64,000 nucleotides of DNA, from NCBI GenBank assembly GCA_910580225.1, contig CAJTXE010000004.1:85966-149965 (forward strand). Direction: 5' to 3'. Source of the stretch: an uncultured Acetatifactor sp. (GTDB lineage: Bacteria > Bacillota > Clostridia > Lachnospirales > Lachnospiraceae). The position numbers and the translations under genes were made by a program. Positions 9,103 to 17,171 of the stretch are shown here, one piece after another (position 1 is the first letter of the stretch; each line of letters starts with the position of its first letter). The notes beneath the pieces are model-generated. The model did no database searches, was not told where the DNA came from, and was given only the letters and a program-made list of their open reading frames with translations.

Positions 9103-9945
9103 ACCGGCATATTTTTTCGGAGACACCCCTACGGCCTTGGTGAAAGCCTTGAAGAAGCTGCTGTAGTCGCCGAAACCGCTTTTTTCAAAGGCAGTTCCCA
9201 CACTGTCTCCTTCATTTAAGTGGGCTTTTGCAATGCTGATGCGGCGTGCCGTGATGTATTTGTTGATGGTGGTGCCGGTGGCCTGTTTGAAAATGCGGCA
9301 GATATAGGACTCGCTTAGGAAGAAATTTGCGGCAAGCTGTTCCACCGTAATGTTCTGGCCGATATTTTGATTAATATAGGCCAGAATATCCTCTACCTGC
9401 TGATTGTATTTGTAATCCCGTACAACGGTTTCGGCGGCATTGGCATTGGAGAGGGCATTGATCATGACCAACAGCTCCAGGAAGGCAGCCTGTTCTATGA
9501 TATCGTGGGCGTAGCCATTGGCGGAGGTTATCTTGCTGATGTAGTAAAGGAAGCGGCGCTGCGCAGACTTATCCAGGGAAACCTTGTGCTGAAAGCGGCT
9601 GTCCCGGTTGGAAAAGCAGTAGTCCAGATCTGTATCCGGTGTGGATAGGCGCTTGACAAAATCCGGATAGATGGACAGCACAATCCGCTCATGGACACTG
9701 TTGTCGATCTGGGTCAGCTTGTGGCTCTCATACTGGTTGATGATAAACAGATCTCCGGGGGAGATGGTGTAGAAGCGGTTGTCAATGAGAAACTGCTTTC
9801 CCCCGGAGATGGAATAATACAGTTCATAACAGTCATGGATGTGCATGTCCATGGCTTTTTCTTCTTTGTAGAGATGAGCGATGGCAAAAGCCTTCTTCCG
9901 GAGGCAGTGCTCGATGGCTGTTTTGCAGGAATTCAGTTCTTCCAT
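9088..9945 (-). CDS. AraC-family transcriptional regulator
   Basis: A 285-residue regulator. The N-terminal cupin-like sensor shows MHIHDCYELYYSISGG and ISPGDLFIINQYESH. The C-terminal 100 residues hold the two AraC helix-turn-helix units (VEQLAANFFLSESYICRIFK, then VGTAFEKSGFGDYSSFFKAF). It overlaps the upstream HD gene by 13 bp, indicating one transcript on the minus strand. It faces away from the uronate operon. AraC proteins with this architecture usually sense sugars, so it may control the kdu operon or the exporter; neither is shown. Confidence 0.88.
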   Translation of the reverse strand: MEELNSCKTAIEHCLRKKAFAIAHLYKEEKAMDMHIHDCYELYYSISGGKQFLIDNRFYTISPGDLFIINQYESHKLTQIDNSVHERIVLSIYPDFVKRLSTPDTDLDYCFSNRDSRFQHKVSLDKSAQRRFLYYISKITSANGYAHDIIEQAAFLELLVMINALSNANAAETVVRDYKYNQQVEDILAYINQNIGQNITVEQLAANFFLSESYICRIFKQATGTTINKYITARRISIAKAHLNEGDSVGTAFEKSGFGDYSSFFKAFTKAVGVSPKKYAGLSVS

Positions 9946-10526
9946 GGGCAGGTTCCTTTCCCTGTTACAGTATAAATGTCCTTCCCCGTTTTTTCCTCAA
10001 AGTATGCCTTCAGGGCTAAATTACCGTCCCATTTTCCCTGGGGGAAGGAGCCGTAGCGCCGTTTTACGTCGTTCATTCGATCCTCGATATTCATCACGCC
10101 TTCCGCGCCTGCAAGGGCGTCGCACAGCTGAATCAGTCTGTCGTAATCGTCGGGCACGACGGTCTTCAGGGTGACACGGATCAGCGCCAGCTCCTCCGGG
10201 GTGGTATCGAAGTTTCCGATATAGTCATCCAGTGTCATATTCAGGAAGGAATGGGTCAGGCATATCCTTGCAGCTTCGTCATATCCCAGGGACATCATAT
10301 AGGAATAACCGTCGGATACATGACCCAGGTGCCTGACGCCGAATTTTCGTCCGATGTCATGGAGCAGTCCCAGGATATAGGCCTTCTCCGGGTCCAGATC
10401 ACCGCATTCCCGTGCAATTTTCTCAGCACAGCAGGCAGCGGTCCGGCTGTGGTTTCCCCAGGGGCCGGGGTTGCAGCTTTCCGCTTCCGCCAGAATTGAT
10501 TGGGCTTTTTCTCTTGTGGGCAGCAT
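9933..10526 (-). CDS. HD-domain hydrolase
   Basis: A protein of 197 residues with an HD metal-dependent phosphohydrolase core: NHSRTAACCAEK (His) and LLHDIGRKFG (the HD pair). The ATG at 10526 is preferred over 10538 because GGAGG lies at the correct distance for the second ATG and would be inside the coding region for the first. It is the first gene of a two-gene minus-strand unit with AraC. The substrate is not predictable; HD proteins of this size include small nucleotide phosphatases. Confidence 0.82.
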   Translation of the reverse strand: MLPTREKAQSILAEAESCNPGPWGNHSRTAACCAEKIARECGDLDPEKAYILGLLHDIGRKFGVRHLGHVSDGYSYMMSLGYDEAARICLTHSFLNMTLDDYIGNFDTTPEELALIRVTLKTVVPDDYDRLIQLCDALAGAEGVMNIEDRMNDVKRRYGSFPQGKWDGNLALKAYFEEKTGKDIYTVTGKGTCPWKN

Positions 10527-10711
10527 AGAATCCTCCATTCTGATTTGAAATTACGGTTTCATGCCTTCCGCATACTTTCCTGTTCCTTTTCGCTGCTGTT
10601 TTTCCGGGATCCTGTTCCAATGGATTTGCCTTGTTCTAAGAGATTCACAGGATTTTCCTCCAACGGGATAAAAGGAGGCTGTATGGATTGGCTTTTTTCT
10701 TTATTCTATCT

Positions 10712-10742
10712 CAAGAGTTCAAAATTTGCAAGGTTTTGAGAA
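10712..10742. promoter_or_regulatory. Imperfect inverted repeat in divergent promoter region
   Basis: CTCAA and TTGAG flank an AT-rich core containing TTCAAAATTTGCAA. It lies in the 550-bp intergenic region between the minus-strand HD/AraC unit and the plus-strand kdu operon. It could be a regulator site, perhaps for the AraC protein. The evidence is the symmetry alone. Confidence 0.3.
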
Positions 10743-10945
10743 ATACTTGAATAGAAATGGAGAATTTTTTTGTTTATACTGGAATTACAACAACCGCAAT
10801 CGTAACATGCAAGCGTTACTGTTTATTCCGTTCATAGGTACAGATGTGCTGCACAGCTGTCAAAGCAATGGAAGGATTGCTCACGGAGGCACCTATGAGC
10901 AGTAACCCACAATATTCGGAAGGCGGAGATTTTAGAGAAAATTTA

Positions 10946-10974
10946 TGGAAAAGCCTGCCAGGGTATGTTATAAT
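10946..10974 (+). promoter_or_regulatory. Predicted sigma-A promoter of the kdu operon
   Basis: -35 TGGAAA, 17-bp spacer, and -10 TATAAT with an extended TGT just before it. The LacI/cre-like operator starts within the -10. The first gene begins about 100 bp downstream. Confidence 0.6.
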
Positions 10975-10988
10975 GTAAGGGCTTACAT
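10973..10988. promoter_or_regulatory. cre/LacI-type operator of the kdu operon
   Basis: ATGTAAGGGCTTACAT is palindromic except for its centre and differs by one base from an ideal CcpA cre-type site. Its position over the -10 and +1 predicts repression. The binder may be CcpA or a local LacI-family regulator such as the one at 1501. Confidence 0.6.
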
Positions 10989-11080
10989 AAACAACCTGTC
11001 TGCGATTGCAGCATCTCATAAAATCTGAAAATCAGCCTTCCGGCTGCACACAGGCACAGGCCAGAAAGAGAGGTATGAAG

Positions 11081-11941
11081 GTGGAACTTAGAACAGCAGT
11101 ATCCCCAAGAGACATGAAGCACTATACCACGGAACGTTTGAGAGAGGAATTCCTGATCCAGGATCTCTTTGTACCGGGGGAGATGAAACTGGTATACAGC
11201 CATATTGACAGAATTATCACAGGCGCTGCGGTGCCCACGGAGCCTATTTCTCTTACGGCAGGGGAGGAGCTTCGGGCAGAATACTTTTGCCAGAGGAGAG
11301 AACTGGGTGTGATCAACATCGGAGGTGCGGGCAGCATTTCCGTTGACGGAAAGGTATACAAGGTAGGCTATAAGGAGGCCATGTATATCGGCATGGGTTC
11401 CAGGGATATCGTTTTTGCAAGCGAGGATGCCGCCTGCCCGGCAAAATTTTATCTGAATTCCGCACCGGCGCACAGAACCTGTCCTACGGTGCTGATCCGG
11501 CCGGAGGGCACACCGGAGGAGGGCGTGGTCATCGTAAAGGATGAGAACAAGGTGGAGCTTGGCTGTCTGGAGGACGCAAACCACCGTGTGATCTGCAAGT
11601 ACATTCTTCCCGGCCAGGTGGAAAGCTGCCAGCTGGAGATGGGCATGACCAGACTGGAACCCGGCAGCGTGTGGAATACCATGCCCTGCCATACCCATGA
11701 CAGGCGGATGGAGGTATATCTGTATTTTGAAATGCCGGAGGATGCCTTTGTCATGCATTATATGGGTGAACCCCAGGAGACCCGCCATATTGTCATGCGG
11801 AATGAAGAAGCGGTGATTTCACCCAGCTGGTCCATTCATGCGGGATGCGGAACCAGGGCTTATACCTTTATATGGGGCATGGTGGGTGAGAACCAGGATT
11901 TCGACGATATGGACGGCATTGCCATGAAGGAGCTGCGGTAG
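11081..11941 (+). CDS. kduI: 5-dehydro-4-deoxy-D-glucuronate isomerase (KduI)
   Basis: A cupin-fold isomerase that converts 5-dehydro-4-deoxy-D-glucuronate to 2,5-diketo-3-deoxygluconate in breakdown of unsaturated uronates. Family motifs are RLREEFLIQDLFVPGE, LVYSHIDRIITG and the metal-binding CHTHDRRMEVYLYFEM. A GTG start at 11081 gives good SD spacing to GAGAGG and the same N-terminal length as the E. coli enzyme; the ATG at 11075 is only two bases from the SD. With 286 residues, the size is normal. It is the first gene of a five-gene plus-strand operon for the pathway down to pyruvate and glyceraldehyde 3-phosphate. Confidence 0.92.
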   Translation: MELRTAVSPRDMKHYTTERLREEFLIQDLFVPGEMKLVYSHIDRIITGAAVPTEPISLTAGEELRAEYFCQRRELGVINIGGAGSISVDGKVYKVGYKEAMYIGMGSRDIVFASEDAACPAKFYLNSAPAHRTCPTVLIRPEGTPEEGVVIVKDENKVELGCLEDANHRVICKYILPGQVESCQLEMGMTRLEPGSVWNTMPCHTHDRRMEVYLYFEMPEDAFVMHYMGEPQETRHIVMRNEEAVISPSWSIHAGCGTRAYTFIWGMVGENQDFDDMDGIAMKELR

Positions 11942-12067
11942 AAATAAACAGAGCGGACCGCTGAAAGACAAAAAGGAAAATTCTGAAAAAGGACAGCGGA
12001 GAGACGAACCGGGAAAACAGAAAAAGAAAAGTAAATTTATATAGAATTCAGAAAAGGAGAGCCGATT

Positions 12068-12871
12068 ATGTCAGCATTTACAAATTTTTCACTGGAAGGA
12101 AAAGTTGCGTTGGTAACGGGGGCGTCCTATGGAATCGGATTTGCCATCGCATCCGCCTACGCAGAGGCAGGGGCTAAGATCTGCTTCAATGATATCAACC
12201 AGGAACTGGTGGACAAGGGACTGGCGGCTTATGAAGAGAGAGGCATCAAGGCCCACGGCTACGTCTGCGATGTTACCGATGAGGACGCCGTAAATGCCTT
12301 GGTGGCCCGGATCGAAGCGGAAGTGGGCGTCATCGATATTCTGGTAAACAATGCAGGTATCATCAAGCGGATTCCCATGACCGAGATGACTGCCGCCCAG
12401 TTCCGCCAGGTCATTGATATCGACTTAAACGGTCCCTTTATCGTATCCAAGGCAGTGATTCCGTCCATGATCAAGAAGGGGCACGGCAAGATTATCAACA
12501 TCTGCTCCATGATGTCTGAACTGGGACGGGAGACCGTGTCCGCATATGCTTCCGCAAAGGGCGGCCTGAAAATGCTGACCAGGAATATATGTTCCGAGTA
12601 CGGCAGATACAATATCCAGTGCAACGGCCTTGGCCCCGGTTATATCGAGACCCCTCAGACCGCACCCCTGCGGGAAGTGCAGCCTGACGGCAGCAGACAT
12701 CCCTTTGATCAGTTTATCTGTGCCAAGACGCCTGCCAACCGCTGGCTGAAACCGGAGGAACTGACAGGACCTGCAGTGTTTCTGGCATCAGAGGCATCCA
12801 ATGCCGTAAACGGCCATATCCTCTATGTGGACGGAGGCATTCTGGCCTACATCGGAAAGCAGCCGGAATAA
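12068..12871 (+). CDS. SDR-family dehydrogenase (KduD / gluconate 5-dehydrogenase / DhuD type)
   Basis: A short-chain dehydrogenase of 267 residues. The Rossmann motif TGASYGIG, NNAG and the catalytic Ser-Tyr-Lys set (ICSMM, then YASAK) are all present. It sits between KduI and an RpiB-like isomerase, so the expected reaction is NAD(P)H-dependent reduction of 2,5-diketo-3-deoxygluconate to 2-keto-3-deoxygluconate. The length and the C-terminal segment IETPQTAPLREVQPDGSRH resemble gluconate 5-dehydrogenase and streptococcal DhuD-type enzymes more than short KduD. The SD AAAAGGAG precedes the ATG. Confidence 0.88.
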   Translation: MSAFTNFSLEGKVALVTGASYGIGFAIASAYAEAGAKICFNDINQELVDKGLAAYEERGIKAHGYVCDVTDEDAVNALVARIEAEVGVIDILVNNAGIIKRIPMTEMTAAQFRQVIDIDLNGPFIVSKAVIPSMIKKGHGKIINICSMMSELGRETVSAYASAKGGLKMLTRNICSEYGRYNIQCNGLGPGYIETPQTAPLREVQPDGSRHPFDQFICAKTPANRWLKPEELTGPAVFLASEASNAVNGHILYVDGGILAYIGKQPE

Positions 12872-12894
12872 GGAAAAATGCGCAGCGGCTATCC

Positions 12895-13032
12895 TAAAGT
12901 CGTGAGGCACATGAGATAAACTTTCATGAGGAACTGTGGAGTGAAAGTTTATCTCATGGGAAGTGTGCCGAAGGGACTTTACACGATTGCCGAAGGCAAT
13001 TTGAGTTGTCGCGCAGCGACTATAAATAGGAG
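12895..13032 (+). repeat. Dispersed structured element, family 1 copy 1
   Basis: An extended imperfect hairpin with outer arms TAAAGTC (12895) and GACTTTA (12975) encloses a perfect 17-bp stem (12910-12926 with 12942-12958). Next come a small hairpin ATTGCC-GAA-GGCAAT and the terminal hairpin GTCGC-GCA-GCGAC at 13008-13020, ending in the SD of the next gene. Related copies lie at 50474 and 62860. Each copy sits directly upstream of an AGGAGG-type SD, suggesting an RNA-level role or an insertion preference. Confidence 0.75.
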
Positions 13033-13043
13033 GCAAACAGAAA

Positions 13044-13682
13044 ATGAAAATAGCATTGGTTCAGGAGAACAGCCAGGCGGCAAAAAACGAACTTATTTAT
13101 ACCACTCTGAAGAAGGTGGTGGAACCCATGGGGCATGAGGTATACAATTACGGCATGCACAGCGCGGAGGATCCTCATTCCCGCACCTATGTGCAGAACG
13201 GCATTCTGGCGGCGGTGCTGCTGAATTCCGGTGCTGCGGATTATGTGATTACGGGCTGCGGCACGGGTCAGGGGGCCATGCTGGCCTGCAATTCTTTTCC
13301 CAAGGTGCTCTGCGGACACATTGCCACACCTTTGGATGCATATTTGTTCTCCCAGGTGAACGACGGAAACTGTGCAGCGATTCCTTTTGCACAGAATTTC
13401 GGTTGGGGCGGGGAGCTGAATCTGCAGTATACCTTCGAAAAACTGTTCTGTGCGCCCGGCGGCGGTGGTTATCCCCCGGAAAGAGTGGAGCCGGAGCAGA
13501 GAAATAAAAAAATTCTGGATAAAGTGAAGGAAGTCACCCATACTGATATTATATCCATTCTGAAGAATCTGGACAGGGAACTGGTAAAGGGCGCTCTGGC
13601 CGGGGAGACGTTCCAGGAGTATTTCTTTGCAAACTGTAAGTGTGACGAAATTGCATCGGCGGTGAAGGAAGTCCTGGCATAA
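13044..13682 (+). CDS. RpiB/LacAB-family isomerase, probably DhuI-like
   Basis: A 212-residue sugar-phosphate-isomerase fold protein. The family loop GCGTGQGAMLACNSFP and the following CGHIATPLDAYLFSQVNDGN are characteristic. It is longer than housekeeping RpiB (about 150 residues). RpiB-like proteins of this size beside a gluconate 5-dehydrogenase-like SDR are known from streptococcal glycosaminoglycan loci as DhuI, which acts on the same unsaturated-uronate product as KduI. The operon would therefore encode two unrelated enzymes for one step. Assignment to that role is by context. Confidence 0.8.
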   Translation: MKIALVQENSQAAKNELIYTTLKKVVEPMGHEVYNYGMHSAEDPHSRTYVQNGILAAVLLNSGAADYVITGCGTGQGAMLACNSFPKVLCGHIATPLDAYLFSQVNDGNCAAIPFAQNFGWGGELNLQYTFEKLFCAPGGGGYPPERVEPEQRNKKILDKVKEVTHTDIISILKNLDRELVKGALAGETFQEYFFANCKCDEIASAVKEVLA

Positions 13683-13775
13683 GCGGTTATCGTGGAAAGG
13701 GAATGGTCAAAGGACAGAGTTTCAAACCGAGGAGAAGAACAAAAAGCATGGAAAGGCATGCGGAAAAGAGGGAAA

Positions 13776-14735
13776 ATGAACGCAGTATTGGAGCAGATCA
13801 GCAAAATTGGCATTGTTCCCGTGGTGAAGATTGACAGAGCGGAGGATGCGCTTCCCCTGGCCAGGGCCCTGTGCGCAGGCGGACTGCCCTGTGCCGAGGT
13901 GACCTTCCGTACCGGCGCGGCAGCGGAGGCAATCCGCATTATGACCGCCAACTTCCCTGATATGTGCGTGGGCGCAGGCACCGTACTGAATGCGGAGCAG
14001 GTGGATGCCGCAATGGAAGCAGGCGCGAAGTTCATTGTCAGCCCGGGATTCAATCTCAGGACAGTGAAGTATTGCATGGAGAAAAATATACCGGTTACGC
14101 CGGGGATTTCCAGTCCTTCCGAGATCGAGCAGGCCATAGAGCTGGGTCTGGAGGTGGTGAAATTTTTCCCGGCAGAGCAGTCCGGCGGTCTGGCGAAGAT
14201 CAAGGCCATGGCTGCACCCTATGGAAACATGAAATTTATGCCTACCGGAGGCATCAACGCAAAGAATCTGACTTCCTACCTGGATTTCGGCAAGGTAATC
14301 GCCTGCGGCGGTTCCTGGATGGTGACCGGGGACCTGATCAATGAGGGTGCTTGGGACAGAATTGAGCAGCTGACCAGAGAGGCTGTTCAGACCATGCTTG
14401 GTTTTGAGCTGGCCCATATCGGTGTGAATTCCGAGAGTAAGGAAGAGGCGGACAGGACTGTGAGCCGTCTGGCCTTTCTGTTCGGCCTACCTGTAAAGGT
14501 GGGCAGCGGCGGCAGCTTTGCCGGCACCATTGTGGAAGTGCTGAACAGCCATGGCAGAGGCTCCATGGGGCACATTGCCATTCGGACGAATTATATTGAA
14601 CGGGCCATCAACTATATGCGCACGGTGCTTGGGGCGGACTTTGAAGAACCCATCCTGCGGCCGGACGGCAAGATCAATGCCATCTATCTGAAGGAAGAGA
14701 TCGGCGGGTTTGCGGTGCATCTTCTGCAGAAATAG
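13776..14735 (+). CDS. kdgA: KDPG aldolase with C-terminal VOC-like domain
   Basis: A 319-residue protein. Residues 1-205 are a 2-keto-3-deoxy-6-phosphogluconate aldolase (Eda/KdgA): GIVPVVKID at the start, VGAGTVL, the Schiff-base lysine in VVKFFPAE and the phosphate-binding FMPTGGI. Residues about 210-319 form a second domain starting HIGVNSESKEEADRTVSRL and ending KEEIGGFAVHLLQK, resembling the glyoxalase/VOC fold. The ATG at 13776 with AGAGGGA upstream is chosen over an upstream frame that would add 28 non-conserved residues. It cleaves KDPG to pyruvate and glyceraldehyde 3-phosphate. The role of the extra domain is unknown. Confidence 0.88.
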   Translation: MNAVLEQISKIGIVPVVKIDRAEDALPLARALCAGGLPCAEVTFRTGAAAEAIRIMTANFPDMCVGAGTVLNAEQVDAAMEAGAKFIVSPGFNLRTVKYCMEKNIPVTPGISSPSEIEQAIELGLEVVKFFPAEQSGGLAKIKAMAAPYGNMKFMPTGGINAKNLTSYLDFGKVIACGGSWMVTGDLINEGAWDRIEQLTREAVQTMLGFELAHIGVNSESKEEADRTVSRLAFLFGLPVKVGSGGSFAGTIVEVLNSHGRGSMGHIAIRTNYIERAINYMRTVLGADFEEPILRPDGKINAIYLKEEIGGFAVHLLQK

Positions 14736-14830
14736 CGGACAGAAGCTTCCCGGAGGGATTCTTTTTCAGGAGTGAAGCAAGGGTAGGGACTTTGAAGGTA
14801 AGGCATTTCACAGGAAAGGATAAGAGATCA

Positions 14831-15862
14831 ATGGCAAAGGTTATTACCATGGGGGAGATCATGCTGAGACTGTCCACCCCCAATTTTGAGAAGTTTATTC
14901 AGGCGGATGAGTTTGACATTAACTATGGCGGCGGGGAGGCCAATGTGGCGGTATCCCTGGCAAATTACGGTCATAATGCGGAGTTTGTGACGGCAGTGCC
15001 GGACAATGAGATCGGTGAGTGCGCGGCAGCGGCCCTTAGGAAGTACAATGTAGGGACAAAACACATCGCAAAGTGCGGGGAGCGTCTGGGTATTTACTTT
15101 CTGGAGAGCGGCTCTTCCATGAGACCCTCCAAGGTGATCTATGACAGGGCCCATTCCTCCATTTCCACCGCTACGGCGGCTGACTTTGACTTCGACGCAA
15201 TTTTTGCAGAGGCGGACTGGTTCCATTTCACGGGCATTACCCCTGCCATATCCGACGGAGCTGCGGCACTGACGGAGGATGCGCTGAAGGCGGCGAAGAA
15301 GCATGGTGTTAAGGTGTCTGTGGACCTGAATTTCCGCAAGAAGCTCTGGACTTCCGAGAAGGCCCAGAAGGTGATGAAGAACCTGATGCAGTATGTGGAT
15401 GTGTGCATCGGAAACGAAGAGGACGCGGAACTGGTACTTGGATACAAACCCGGCAAGACGGATGTGACCAGCGGGGATCTGGAACTGGCGGGATATCAAT
15501 CCATATTCGAGCAGATGGTTGCCGATTACAACTTTGAATATTGCATCTCTTCCCTGCGGGTAAGCCATTCCGCTTCCGACAATGGTTGGTCCGCCTGCAT
15601 TTATGCCAGGGATACCAAAGAGTTTTACCACTCGAAAGAATACAGTATTCATCCCATTGTAGATCGTGTGGGAGGCGGAGATTCTTTTGCAGGTGGTGTG
15701 ATCTGCGGGCTCCTGGACGGGAAAGATTTTAAGGCGGCATTGGAGTTTGGCGTGGCTGCTTCCGCATTGAAGCATACCATTCCCGGTGACTTTAATCTGG
15801 TATCCAGGAAGGAAGTGGAGACACTGGCCGGCGGCGATGCTTCCGGACGTGTGCAGAGATAA
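14831..15862 (+). CDS. kdgK: 2-keto-3-deoxygluconate kinase (PfkB family)
   Basis: A sugar kinase of 343 residues. The N-terminal VITMGEIMLRLSTP and NYGGGEANVAVSLANYG are PfkB motif 1, and the catalytic motif is DRVGGGDSFAGGVICG near the C-terminus. It phosphorylates 2-keto-3-deoxygluconate to KDPG, the substrate of the preceding aldolase. The start at 14831 gives the conserved MAKVITMGE; AAAGGA lies 10-12 bases upstream. It is the last gene of the kdu operon; a terminator follows at 15986. Confidence 0.9.
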   Translation: MAKVITMGEIMLRLSTPNFEKFIQADEFDINYGGGEANVAVSLANYGHNAEFVTAVPDNEIGECAAAALRKYNVGTKHIAKCGERLGIYFLESGSSMRPSKVIYDRAHSSISTATAADFDFDAIFAEADWFHFTGITPAISDGAAALTEDALKAAKKHGVKVSVDLNFRKKLWTSEKAQKVMKNLMQYVDVCIGNEEDAELVLGYKPGKTDVTSGDLELAGYQSIFEQMVADYNFEYCISSLRVSHSASDNGWSACIYARDTKEFYHSKEYSIHPIVDRVGGGDSFAGGVICGLLDGKDFKAALEFGVAASALKHTIPGDFNLVSRKEVETLAGGDASGRVQR

Positions 15863-15985
15863 GAGCGGTATGCAGTCAGGCAGAGAGTGGTGGGTGTAGC
15901 TCTTTCAGGGATTGCAGTGTCAGGGAAAATACCATATATCTGTCTGGTAAGAAATCAAATGGAAGAAACAGATTTTCGGAGAAAA

Positions 15986-16028
15986 GTCAGGACCGTCGCG
16001 GTAAGAATTGCGGCGGTTCCTGACTTTT
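15986..16028 (+). terminator. Intrinsic terminator after kdgK
   Basis: Strong hairpin with arms GTCAGGA and TCCTGAC around a GC-rich stem, followed by TTTTTAT. It ends the uronate operon. Confidence 0.8.
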
Positions 16029-16035
16029 TATCTGG

Positions 16036-16066
16036 TAGAGTAAGCAGCTCTGACGATTAAAAAAAT
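16036..16066 (-). repeat. Inverted partial copy of the TCGTCAGAGCTG block
   Basis: The minus strand reads TCGTCAGAGCTGCTTACTC, sharing the core TCGTCAGAGCTG with copies at 18956 and 22053. Unlike those, no -35 box follows at the expected distance. From here to 16320 no gene or other signal was seen. Confidence 0.35.
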
Positions 16067-16320
16067 TGCAAATAAAAACTTCGCATTTTCTGGGAAAATG
16101 CGAGATGAATGAAACCAGATAAGGAGAAAACTCAAAATTTTGTTTAAGACAACAGACACAAGACAATGGAACGCCTAAAGGAAGAAAACGCGTTAGAATG
16201 GACAGGAAGACTGAATAACATAAGGGCGTGTGCGAGGGAGATTTGAACAAGGAAATTATTTTTGTATAAGTACAGAAAGGCGGCAGAAAATTTGCCGCCT
16301 AAAAATTTTCCGAAAAGGTC

Positions 16321-16351
16321 TTGCTTATTACGTTGCGTAATGATTTATAAT
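16321..16351 (+). promoter_or_regulatory. MerR-type promoter with internal operator
   Basis: -35 TTGCTT (16321-16326) and a perfect -10 TATAAT (16346-16351) are separated by 19 bp, the long spacer typical of MerR-activated promoters. The spacer contains the palindrome TTACG-TTG-CGTAA (16328-16340). The MerR gene starts 23 bp downstream, so autoregulated expression of the cassette is predicted. Confidence 0.75.
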
Positions 16352-16373
16352 ATGTTTCAGGAGGTAATGGACT

Positions 16374-17171
16374 ATGGCAAAATACAGGGCAATTCCAGAT
16401 GGATATATGACAGTTGGAGAAGTTGCGAAGAAAATGGGAATAACTGTCCGAACGATGCAATATTACGACAAAGAGGGATTACTCTCTCCATCAGCAGAAA
16501 GTGAGGGTGGGCGCAGGCTTTATACGGATAAAGATTTAGTTACACTTCATCAGATTTTGTCCTTGAAATCATTAGGATTTTCTTTGGATGATATAAAGCG
16601 ACGCTTAATTTCTTTAGAAACGCCGACTGATGTGGCAACTGCCCTTACCGAACAGGCAGATAGTATACGAGAGAAAATAGAACAGCTAACAGATTCTTTG
16701 ACAGCAATAGAACAGTTAAAAGCAGAAGTGTTACAAATGCAGACCGTCAATTTTAAGGCATATGCAGATATTATTGTCAATCTGCAAATGAAAAATGGCT
16801 CTTACTACCTTATTAAGCGTTTCGATGACGACACCCTTGACCATATCCGTAATCAATTTGACAGGGAAAGTGGTTTGGATTTTATGGACAGGTTTAATCG
16901 TTTGAGCGATAAAATCCTACAATTTCAAAAGGAAAATGTGCCCCCCGAAAGTGAAAAGTGCCAGCAGGTTGTACAAGAATATTGGGGCTTGATTATGGAA
17001 TTTACAGACGGCGATATGAGTATGTTGCCGAAATTGATGGAAATTGGCAATATTGATACTGCTACAAACGCTTGGGAAGAAAGACAAAAAATCGTAAACG
17101 ACTATTTAGAGCCAGCTTTGCAAGTTTACTTTTCAAAACTCGGAGTAAATCCGTTTGAGGAGGTGGATTGA
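16374..17171 (+). CDS. MerR-family transcriptional activator
   Basis: A 265-residue regulator. The winged helix-turn-helix is at residues 12-80 (YMTVGEVAKKMGITVRTMQY, then KDLVTLHQILSLKSLGFSLD), followed by the MerR coiled coil. A long C-terminal domain of about 150 residues follows, probably ligand sensing and resembling TipAS-like sensors in position. It is co-transcribed with an ABC-type efflux pair (1-bp overlap with the next ATG). Codon use is AT-richer than in the flanking genes, suggesting acquisition. It probably responds to a drug or toxic metabolite exported by the ABC pair. Confidence 0.88.
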   Translation: MAKYRAIPDGYMTVGEVAKKMGITVRTMQYYDKEGLLSPSAESEGGRRLYTDKDLVTLHQILSLKSLGFSLDDIKRRLISLETPTDVATALTEQADSIREKIEQLTDSLTAIEQLKAEVLQMQTVNFKAYADIIVNLQMKNGSYYLIKRFDDDTLDHIRNQFDRESGLDFMDRFNRLSDKILQFQKENVPPESEKCQQVVQEYWGLIMEFTDGDMSMLPKLMEIGNIDTATNAWEERQKIVNDYLEPALQVYFSKLGVNPFEEVD

